The notes below the pieces were generated by a model, which was not told where the DNA came from, made no database searches, and was given only the letters and a program-made list of their open reading frames with translations. Below, in pieces: positions 47,043 through 55,904 of a stretch of DNA of 64,000 nucleotides (within the stretch, counting starts at the first letter, position 1; each line of letters starts with the position of its first letter). The stretch is taken from contig ML679968.1 of assembly GCA_007922225.1 (NCBI GenBank), positions 5,200,075-5,264,074 of the forward strand. The letters run 5' to 3'. Source of the stretch: Emydura subglobosa (lineage: Eukaryota > Chordata > Testudines > Chelidae). The position numbers and the translations under genes were made by a program.

Positions 47043-47766
47043 TGTGACAAGGTAGACTAGGTTCAAAGGCCTCCTACTGTAGGCCACACTCTGTCCCAAA
47101 GAGAAGCTGATGAGAAGTCCTCCAGGTGTCCTAGTGTGGCTGCAGGGGAAGCAGCCAATCAGAGAGGCTGCTGCAATGACCAATCAGGGCCAGAAGGGCG
47201 ATATAAAAAAGGACAGCAGATCAGAGGCAAAGCACTCAGTTGCTGCCTGGAGCTAGGAGAGGGAAAACGGGGTTCCTAACTGACTGGAAGAGCAGCAGGA
47301 CCACGCACAGCTGAGTTCAGAAGACTCTGAGCCCAAAAAGGGCTGCCAAAGACTGGGGGAAGTAAGAAGGAGCTCCTGGCTGGCTGCGGGGATCAAGCAA
47401 GGACTGAACCCAGAATCTAGTCAGACAAAGTGAGGATACCATGATGGGCCCTGCTGGTCTGGTTAAAGACTGATCCCAGGGAGGGCTGCCAAAAAGGACA
47501 CACCAATGGAGGGTACTGTGATGGGCCCTGTTGGACTGTTGCAGGAAGGCAGTGTCTCCAGGGAGGAAGCCTTGGTGGTATGGCCCCATACCAGGGCCAT
47601 GAGAAGGTAGAGACTGTATACCCTGGAAGGGGTTTGTTTGTTTGTTCTGCATACAGACCATGTGTGTGATTCAGCCAGAGGACTGAGTTACTGAAGACTG
47701 TTGAAAAAAAACAGGCTCACACCCAACCAAAAGGGGGTGCTGGTGAGAGGTGCTGACCCTGTTACA
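47043..47766 (+). mobile_element. Solo LTR with intact-looking promoter, 724 bp
   Basis: It begins TGTGACAAGGTAGACTAGG and ends GACCCTGTTACA, and is flanked by GGCAT on both sides (47038-47042, 47767-47771), a perfect 5-bp target duplication. It lacks any internal coding sequence. It resembles the large TGTGACAAGG...TTACA LTRs of reptile LTR retrotransposons. Whether it is ERV or Gypsy cannot be told from an LTR alone. The 114-codon minus-strand open frame is incidental. Confidence 0.92.
47155..47220 (+). promoter_or_regulatory. LTR core promoter: two CCAAT boxes and a TATA box
   Basis: CCAAT lies at 47155-47159 (GCAGCCAATCAGAG) and at 47180-47184 (GACCAATCAGGG), followed by GATATAAAAAAGG with TATAAAA at 47212-47218. 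Transcription would start near 47245. This is the U3 promoter of the LTR, and no nearby coding region is obviously driven by it. Confidence 0.7.
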
Positions 47767-47775
47767 GGCATACAC

Positions 47776-47880
47776 ACAAGGGTGCTAATTAAGTTTGCAC
47801 CTTAAGTTTAGCATGTCTCAATTTTTGAGTGTATGACTTTGCAACCTTAACATTCTTTTAATGTAGTTTCCATGAAATAA
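47776..47880 (-). repeat. Short interspersed repeat, inverted copy of the 45366 family
   Basis: On the minus strand ACTACATTAAAAGAATGTTA is followed by AGGTTGCAAAGTCATACACT, matching the start of the 45366 repeat. Confidence 0.5.
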
Positions 47881-47944
47881 TTTCTTAATTTAAAAATAAA
47901 TCCATGAAAATACAAATTCCATCATGTGGAATTTTGACCCCCCA

Positions 47945-48040
47945 CATGGGTCATCAATAGGGTTTTGACCTTTAGATCCGCAGCACAACATCTACCACTT
48001 GAGCTAGTGGAATAACTGATACCAATATTAGGCTGTTGTC
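47945..48040 (-). repeat. tRNA-derived SINE-like fragment
   Basis: On the minus strand TAGCTCAAGTGGTAGATG (A-box like) is followed about 25 nt later by GGTCAAAACCC (B-box like), the spacing of a tRNA-type Pol III promoter. It is degenerate and is not a functional tRNA gene. Confidence 0.5.
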
Positions 48041-48129
48041 CTCTAAAAGGAAGAGACCATATACTTTGCCAGTGAGTTCACAGATATTTGACCACAGCAG
48101 AGGAATATAGAGATTCAGGACTTTTGGAT

Positions 48130-48430
48130 TCCATTCTAGAGAGGAATGTGATCTAGTGGTTAAAGATCTTTCTGTGCCTTTATACTGTCACCATCCTCAC
48201 CTGTTCCTTTCCCTGTCCTGCCACCCCAGCTCCAGCTCCTGCCTTTTCTCTCCCTTTGTTTCTTTGCACCTCCCTAAGCCTGGCTTCTGCCCCATGTCCC
48301 TCTGTGCCTATCCAACTTCACCCCCACCCTGGTTCCTCTTTGCTCCTATTCTCCCCCAGTTGGCTCCCAATTCCTCAGCCTTTTGCATTCAAATTAAGTT
48401 GCTTGTTTACTCTTCCACCACACTGCCTCG
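48130..48430. repeat. Pyrimidine-rich repeat with tRNA-like head
   Basis: GATCTAGTGGTTAAAGATC (48149-48167) is followed by about 260 bases of C/T-rich sequence such as CCCCAGCTCCAGCTCCTGCC. It could be an interspersed repeat. The open frames across it are low-complexity. Confidence 0.4.
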
Positions 48431-48439
48431 GTGCTAGCA

Positions 48440-50100
48440 CTGGGACCATAGGAGAGAGAGTCTCTGAGCTCTTAATTCTGGTACCCAATGCTACAACGGC
48501 CTTCTGGCAGACACAAGGAGCAATTGCAGGAAAAGACCTGCTTAGCCTTTGCACCCCCAGGATGCTCAGTTGCTCTGTGGGGGGCACATATACAGTCTAG
48601 TCAACATGTGGGACTGTGAAGGGATGGAACATGGTCAGTGCAGACAGAGAATTTAGTTGGCAAACTCTAAGAAGTCTCTGCTGTGTGAATTGAGATATGT
48701 GCGAATTGAGATTTTCAGTGAATTGGCCAAATTTGAGTGAATTTTCATGGGACCAGCAAAAGGCACATTCCTAGCACCAGTACATGCCCTGTCAAATTTC
48801 AAGTCCCTGCTCGAAAGCTTGGAGGTGCTATAGATTCTCAACCCATTGCCAACTGCAATTATTCAAAAATAATGAAACAGGCTTAAAAATCAATATTTAA
48901 AAAAAAATAATACTTTTTGTGTCTTTTTTTCTTTGCCTTCTGGTTTTTGAGCCATTAGGGTACACTTTTCTTCAAGTTTTTCTGTTGAATAATAAGGGCT
49001 ACCATTTTTTAAAAAAAGTGAATGTGGAGATTCTCAAGTATTCATATCATTTGAAGGGGCAGGGGAAGGGGGCGGGCTTAAGAATAACACCAAATATTGT
49101 GAGACTTCTTATAAAAATGAGTGTTGGCAACACTGTGTTCCGTGACACTGACGATTTCTAGTGAATATTCATGTGCTGAACTTCCATTTCTGTCAATGGA
49201 TATTCTGTGCCCTGAAGGAGACAACAAAACTGTGCAAATGTTGACATATCAAACTTTGCTGATGGGCAAGCAAACTGTTATTTAAGTAACTTTGGCACAT
49301 GTGCTTTGTCCAGGCTTGTGTGAGATGATTCAAGCAGCAGGGCTTCTGACACTTCATTATCCACTTTGCTCTTGACTTCATCTCTAATATACAAGTAATA
49401 TAATATTCATATAGATATTCCTTTATCCATTAGAAAGGAAAATATTTAGTTTCATAGTGGGGTGGTGAATGTAGCCTTTAAAACCAGCTTTCAAACAACA
49501 TTTTTTTTTGGCAATTACCTCTGGCACTTATTGGTAATTTTGCTTTAATATTTCAACATGTTTCATTCCCTCCTTTCCCATTCTGTATCAGTAGTTCCTT
49601 AGAAGCAAGTTTAAAGCCTTCCTAAGCCTTTTTCTACAATACAGCATGTACAAGAATAAAATCATGGTAACTGGAGTATTTTATGAGAATAATACACTCT
49701 CTAAAAATAGAATATGAATCAAATTAGCATGAAGGCCATAACTTTTGTGTCATTGTCTAGCTGGTATGTGTTTGCAAGAACTCTTTATAAAGAGATTTTC
49801 TTTTATTTACAGTCAGACAGCTCCCTATCATTGAAAATGTCCTTGGTGATATTGCAATTTATATTGTGGTACAGACAATAAATATTATCTAATTGCCATA
49901 AAATAAACTGAGTTAAACTGGAGTTAAGATTGCGAGTACATATGACTAACTTCTTGGTTAGGTGACCCCCATCTCTTTCCAGCAGTCCTCCTTCCCAGGA
50001 CAGCATCCCATGGTTGGGGAAACCAAAGCCCTCCCATTGACACCAGCTGCACAGCCAGACATTCATCTCCAGGATGCACAGGAGAAACAAACGATTAAAG
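48440..50100. other. Unassigned AT-rich interval
   Basis: No supported repeat or gene was found. A 95-codon minus-strand open frame (49803-50090) has no recognised domain. Confidence 0.4.
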
Positions 50101-50130
50101 CCATGCCTCTTTTGTTGTGGCAGAAGCCTT

Positions 50131-50138
50131 TATAAAAG
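50131..50138 (+). promoter_or_regulatory. Possible TATA box
   Basis: CCTTTATAAAAGACG contains a consensus TATAAAAG about 240 bp upstream of the ATG of the signal-peptide-like ORF at 50374. Just upstream, CTCTTTTGTTGTGGC combines SOX-like and RUNX-like words. Such matches are common by chance in AT-rich DNA. Confidence 0.3.
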
Positions 50139-50373
50139 ACGAATGGGGAGTAAACCACTAGCAGTGATCGGAGAAGCTTTGTATGTATGCTGGGTTCTGG
50201 AAAAACGTATACTGAGCACTTCATAGAAGTCATGGCAGATGCATACTGTCCTCTGGCTGTTTAGTCAAAATGTATCAGCTGGAAATGATACTGACCAAGA
50301 ATAAATCTCAGCATGGTGAATGTAGAACTAACATCTTAAAGAAAGCAAACAATGAGAATTTTTCATCCACAAG

Positions 50374-50550
50374 ATGCTGCTTCTGCTGCTGCTCCAGATG
50401 TTGACACAGTTCCTAATGCTGACAGTGATGAGTGATGGGCAAGGTCAGTTCAATATGAGACTCTTGCCTAGTCAAAGTGACTCCTTTGAAGAGGAATCCC
50501 ATTACAGCAGAGCAGCACTATCAGCTTGGATTTCCCTCACTGGGAGGTGA
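50374..50550 (+). CDS. Signal-peptide-like short ORF, possible first exon
   Basis: A 58-codon frame begins MLLLLLLQMLTQFLMLTV, then MSDGQ: a hydrophobic leader with a plausible cleavage region. The sequence CAAG|GTCAGT at 50440-50449 could act as a splice donor right after it, giving a typical first exon of a secreted protein. If unspliced the frame stops at 50548-50550. Against it: several ATGs lie between the possible TATA box and this one, the donor is not optimal, and I recognise no family. Short Leu-rich frames also arise by chance (CTGCTGCTG runs). Confidence 0.25.
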   Translation: MLLLLLLQMLTQFLMLTVMSDGQGQFNMRLLPSQSDSFEEESHYSRAALSAWISLTGR

Positions 50551-51399
50551 CTGACTGAAAGGCCAGGACTGGTATCAATTAAATGATTTTGCTGAGCTGT
50601 GAAAACAGTAAAAATAAATACATAAAAAGATCCGAATTACAGGGTTATTCCCTATTCTACTTGCTTTCCCAGCTAGTTAGGTTCTTTTTTGTAAGAATTG
50701 CTTCCAAAGTGAACTGCTCTTCATAGTGTTTCTGGTAACTCTTCATTGTTTGTGATAATCCCAAAGAGGACTGAATATAAAATACAGTGTCCTAAATGAT
50801 TAAATTCCTCATTTTTTTTCTCTGCGTGCACACTGACATCTTAACAACAAATATAAAATCAGTCAGAATGTGTTTTTATAATAGTACAGAATAGAGCAGG
50901 GTGAATTACTTGCAGTATTTTTGCATCAGAAATTGTAAGGGCTCATTTTTGTTCTGCAAAATATTTACAGAATAGAAGCAATTTTATTAAAAATGGAAAG
51001 ACTGACATTTTTGTGTGGAACTTTTGGCATTGTTTTTTTTTTTTTAAATTTCATGTTAGGTTGGTTGTGATTTGTCACAAAAGACTCGTGATATTGGTTC
51101 CATGGATGGCTAAGCCATTCTATGTGGTCAAAAGTCCCTGTGACTCATTTTCTCAAAGGGAGGGGAACATAGTTATTGCTCTACTTTTTTAAGCCAGCCA
51201 GAAACAGGGGTTAATAGCAACAGGGAGCAGTTCTATGCTGCTTTCCTCTGGGGTGTATGCATAAGGGCTGCTTATTGGCCTCCACAACAAGACCACATTA
51301 GATGTCAAAGGTTTTCCCTGGCAGCTATGTGAAAACATCAAAAAGGAGACACCTTTGATATTGCAGAGTAGCAAGTTGCTTGTTTTTCCTCCTTACCCG

Positions 51400-52170
51400 C
51401 CTGGAGAAGAAAACATCATGTGGGGTTGGTGGGAAATAGAGTCAGGGTCGAGGGTCTGAGATAGGGTGTCCACCCCACACAGAGACAAATTAGGCCAGTT
51501 AACTTATAGGCTGCACCTAGAGGAAAGCCAGGGCATGTTAAGTCCTAACTGGTTGATGAAGCCCTGTTGGGGGAAGAGCTGGGCTGCGTTTATAAAGCCT
51601 GGAAGCTGGAAACAGAAGGGGACTGCATGGAAGTGGTCTGTAGTCCCTCCCTGGGAGAAGGGACATGTGGTTGGGGCAACAGAGGCAGGCAGCCTCTGGT
51701 TAGTCCCTGGGAGGAGAGAGTTGGGGGCTGGCAAACCCAGGGGAGTAGGGAGATCCAGAAGGTATGGAAGAAATTCAGGGAAAGGCAGCAAGTTTCTAGG
51801 CTGCTGACTAGAGGGTCTGTGAGCTGGAACCCAGAGTAGAGGATGGGCCCGGGTTCCCCTGCCAGTCACTCAGGGAGTGGTCTCTGGGGTAGTGAATGAA
51901 AAGTCTGCCTGAGACTGCTGGAAAGAAGAAACTTTGGCTCACCCATGGAAGGGGAAACTGCATAGCGACCTGGCTGGATGGCCAAGTAACAAAGAGGAGG
52001 CTGCAGTTCCTGGAACAAGAAAGGAGCCACAGACAGAGGAAGAGACATAGTGATGGAGTGTGACCCCTGGAAGGGCTGTCAGCTGGGCAGAGCTAATCCT
52101 CAGAATTTCCAGGAAGGTGGTGCTGTCCAGTGGTGTGTAGAGTCCCCTGTCATAGGGTCATTTGATCAGA
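51400..52170 (+). mobile_element. Probable decayed LTR-like repeat
   Basis: The base composition changes to G/A-rich, and the order resembles reptile LTRs: AGGCCAGTTAACTTATAGGC with GCTGCACCTAGAGG, then a TATA box in CGTTTATAAAGCCTGG (TATAAA at 51591), then a long purine-rich R-U5-like stretch. I could not find matching TG/CA ends with a target duplication, so its limits are approximate. Open frames on both strands are incidental. Confidence 0.5.
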
Positions 52171-52569
52171 TGGGTCCTCCATATGATCACATTAGCATCT
52201 GAACTCTGAAATTTGTCAGGTTCTGCCATCATGGTATTGGCTATGTTGAGGGTGGCATATAGCAAGTTTTACATGCAATTTAGCCACAGTCAGAGCGGCT
52301 TACAGCCTACTTTGATACCTAGTTTGCTGGGATTGGCAGTATTCCCCTCATAGTCTTAGTGTGCAGGTGATCAGATTCAGTAATGCTTTGGATATTCTGT
52401 GCGGTCCTGGTGGGAGAGGAATGGATTATCTGCTGGCAGAACATAACAGTTACCACTGTCCCTCCGCCTCAGCTCACTAACTTGGCTCCTGCTACCCAAA
52501 ACTCTGGCTTAAAGTCACATGCTTCTTCAACTGGCCCCTCTTTGTGTATCTGGAAGAAAACATAAAGTC

Positions 52570-53461
52570 ATCATTGATAAAGTTGGCAGATGACACAAAC
52601 ATTTGGTTGGGGTAAAGAATGAAGAGGACAGGTCACTGAAGCGGAGCAATAAGGATAATTTGGTACGATGGATGCAAGCAAACAATAGGCATTTTACTGT
52701 GGCTAAATGTATACCTCTAGGAACAAAGAATGCAGGTCATAGTTACACGCTGGGGGACTGTGTCCCAGGAAGCAGTGACTGTAAAAAAAGATTTGGGATC
52801 ATGGTGAATAATCACCTGAACATGAGCTCTCAATGTGATGGTGTGGCCAAAAGGTCTAATGCGATCCTTGGATACATAAATGGAACTCTTGAATAGGAGC
52901 AGATAAGTTATTATACATATGTATATGGCACTGGTGCAGCTGCTGCTGGAATACTGTGTCCAGTTCTGGTGCCCACACTGCCAGAAGGATGTTGATAAAT
53001 TGCAGCGGGTTCAGAGAAGAGCCATAAGAATGATTAAAGGATTAGAAAACCTGCCTCATAGTGATAGACTCAAGGAGCTCAATCTATGTATCTTAACAGA
53101 GAAGGTTTAAGAAGCGTCTTCATCACAGTCTATCTATATAGAGAACAAATAGGATTTTCAATCTATCCGATAAAATTATAACACAATCAATGGCTGGAAG
53201 TTGGAGCTAGACAAATTCAAACTGGATATAAGGGATACATTTTTAACAGTGAAGGTAATTAACCATTGGAACAATGTACCAAGGGGTCAAGGCGGATTCT
53301 CCATCACTGGCAATTTTTAAATCCAGATTGGATATTTTTAGAAAGACATGCTCTAGTTCAAAAGGAATTATTTTGGGGAAGATCTGTGACCTGTGATACA
53401 CAGGAGGTCAGACAGGTGATCACAATGGTCCTTCTGGCCTTGGAATCATTGGATCTATGGC
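52570..53461 (+). mobile_element. CR1-clade LINE, old copy, 3' part
   Basis: Broken frames read KLADDTN (motif C equivalent), then [40 protein letters not shown] and DRLKELNLCILTEK, then HWNNVP. These correspond block for block to the CR1 fragment at 12305-13147. The 3' tail GGAGGTCAGACAGGTGATCA with CACAATGGTCCTTCTGGCCT ends near GGATCTATGG. Numerous stops and frameshifts make it much older than the 12-kb copy. Confidence 0.88.
52919..53110 (+). pseudogene. CR1 RT fragment, longest recognisable block
   Basis: Sixty-three codons, [20 protein letters not shown] onward, align by eye with the C-terminal thumb region of the CR1 RT ([20 protein letters not shown] in the 12-kb copy). The frame is lost on both sides. 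Confidence 0.85.
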
Positions 53462-53467
53462 TGTAGA

Positions 53468-53663
53468 GCACGGGTTCTCAAACATTTTTTGCTGGGACCC
53501 CCTTTGAAAATGTTACAGGCCATGACAACCCCCGCCACAAAAATGATGACCCGTCCCCATGCCATGCCATCCTTACTGGCATGCTCAGCGGCTGACAGCT
53601 CACAACCCCCTCATAATAACTGTGACCCCCTGAGGGGTCACGACCCCCAGTTTCAGAACCCCT
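53468..53663. mobile_element. hAT-type MITE, about 196 bp
   Basis: The left end CACGGGTTCTCAAACATTTT pairs with the right end CCCCCAGTTTCAGAACCCCTG. The flanks CTGTAGAG and CTGCAGTG agree at 6 of 8 positions, as a decayed 8-bp duplication. GACCCCCTGAGGGGTCACGA near the right end is a perfect hairpin, matching the left end of the hAT element at 54968. It sits immediately 3' of the old CR1 tail. Confidence 0.75.
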
Positions 53664-53993
53664 GCTGCAGTGGGAAGAAGAACCTCTGCATGCAAGACCT
53701 AATAGAAGAGCCTGACTGTTATGTTTCACAGCATACAAACAGAGAAATTAAAAAAACGTAAGAACTTTTGCTGGAAGGTCACAACCAAACACTGCTTTAT
53801 GTCTTGAAATTCAGAAACACACAGGAACCCCAAAAGAGAGAGAAACAAAACAGGCTGCTCCCTAAAACAGATGCACAATTTGCCTTCTTCTCCCTGGGCC
53901 CTGCCTTGATCTAGCTGGCTGACTGCAAAGTGACTCTTGTAGAATCAGAATCACATGTTTCTCCCCAGAGCCCTCTACCCTGCAAGCATGACT
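53664..53993. other. Unassigned interval
   Basis: No element ends or coding region were recognised. Confidence 0.35.
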
Positions 53994-54254
53994 AGGGCCA
54001 TGTCTATGCTGACGGAGGCAAATTCGCTGCTGCCAGATCGATCTTTCTGGATCGATTGAGCAGTCAGAGTAGATCTGCTCAATTGATCAGGCAGTCGATG
54101 CTGGTAAACCAGCCCCTCAAGTAGTGCAGCGCAGTGTAGACAGCACGCAGAAGGGAAGCAGAGCAGTCGACATGAGTTACGCCAGCTACTCTGTGTAGTT
54201 TGCGTAACTCCCGTCGACTGCCGCTGAATCTCTAGGTAAATGTAGACCAGGGCT
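53994..54254. mobile_element. Harbinger-type MITE, about 260 bp
   Basis: The ends GGCCATGTCTATGCTGAC and AAATGTAGACCAGGGC are inverted relatives. The interior GCCAGATCGATCTTTCTGGA and TCGATTGAGCAGTC, with a second GCAGTGTAGACAGCACG, form further inverted pairs. The target duplication is not clear. Confidence 0.65.
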
Positions 54255-54959
54255 TTTAATTTTTACGGTTTTCAATACATCATGCTGAAGAGAGGCCCAT
54301 GCTTGTTTCTTCAGTTGAGAAGGTGTCTGCATGACTGCCTACTCCCTCATAGGCACTCTGGTTGCCTGCACCAACTCTGAGATGTTTGTCTCTATCTGCA
54401 TCGTGGTGGGATGGTGCAGTGTCTGTTGTAGAGATTTTAGTGCTTCCTGTCAGCTAGGGCTGAATCCTGACTTTACAGGTCCCTGTCTTGCTAAGTAAGA
54501 GCAGCCCCAAAGCAATAAGAAAGCATATTTTCACCACTGCCCTGCTTCCACTCAACAAAATGATCTGGCTGCGATGTCACCCCTATCACATCCCTTTAAC
54601 TTCCCTCCATGGGGCTGTTGTTGCCTTGGTCACCTCACTGCTCTGCCTGGGTAGCTCAGCATGATGAGGGTGCAAAACGGGGGACAGATCCCTTTGCTAC
54701 TTGTGATGGCAGAAAACAGAGCATATCTGAGAAAAATGTGGGAAGCCTCAAAATTTTGCAGAAAAACAAATAAAGAGAAGGCTCAAAACCCAGGAAAAAT
54801 GATTGTATGAAAAAGTTAGCACCAAATTTGGAGAGAAAATGTTCCACAACATCAACCACTCTAGTATGGAGTTCGTTACTGCTGCTGTAGTGGCGCGTGT
54901 GTGTGTGGACGTGCAAGGATGAGCTGCATTTTAGCATGACTGTCTTTAGTTGCTTCATT
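54255..54959. other. Unassigned interval
   Basis: No supported feature was found. Confidence 0.4.
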
Positions 54960-55059
54960 CTCTAGTGCAATGGTTCTCAAACTGGGGGTCACAACCCCTC
55001 AAGGGGTCATGACGCCCAGTTGTGGGGGTCGCAAGCTGCTGGCCGGGCGGCGGGACTGT

Positions 55060-55640
55060 GAGCAGCAGGGTTGCGAGTGAGCAGCCCGGACCCCCGGTTG
55101 GGCGGCGGGGCTGCCACCAGCCCCAATGGGCAGCGGAGCTGTCAGCAGCAGCCCAGACCCCCAACTGGGTGGTGGGTTCTCAGCAGCCTCGACCCCCGAC
55201 TGGGCAGCGAGGCTGTGAGAGCCCTGGCTAGGAGGCAGGGTGGCCAGCATCCCTGATCTCCGGCTGGGTGGCATGGTTATCAGCAGCATCCCTGACCCCC
55301 AGCCCAGTGACAGGGCTGTCTGCAGTCCTGACCCCTCTCTGGGCACTGGGGTTGCCAGCAGCAGCCCCGACCCGCAGCCGGGCAGGGCTGTGAGAACCCT
55401 GACCCCCAGCCAGGCAGGGGGCTGTCAGCAGCAGCCCCGACCCCATCCAGATCAGAAGCCCCAACTTGGCCAGGAGGCGGGTTCTTAGAAGACCCATCCC
55501 CGGGTAGCCCTGACCCCAGCTGCTGGTTACCGCCACAGTTTGTGACCGGTATCAGTTTCTGCAGCCCAGACCACCACCAGTGAGGCTGTGATTGAGCCAG
55601 TAGCCCGGCTAGGTGTGGTGCTGTGAATGATCCCCACACC
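55060..55640. repeat. GC-rich minisatellite inside the hAT element
   Basis: A degenerate unit of about 33-39 bp, reading roughly CTGTCAGCAGCAGCCCCGAC followed by CCCCAGCCGGGCAGGGG, is repeated about 14 times. It gives spurious open frames on both strands. It lies between the left end and the transposase. Confidence 0.8.
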
Positions 55641-55904
55641 AGCCCTGCTCTGCCTTCAAAGAAAGGGCTCCAAAAAGAAGTTTGCCCAGGGCGCCATTTT
55701 TCCTGTGGCCAGCCCTGGGAGTCCTGGACTGAGACAACAACATTACAACATCAGAAGGCTTGATTTCAAGAAGTACTTTATTATTTAACAGTCAGAGACA
55801 CAGGCGCATACTTTGTCCTGAAAATAATGACCACTTCTACCGTTAAAACAGCTAAAAGCCCAAAGTATCTGGAGTCTTACATAAAACACGTTTTACCAGC
55901 ATTG

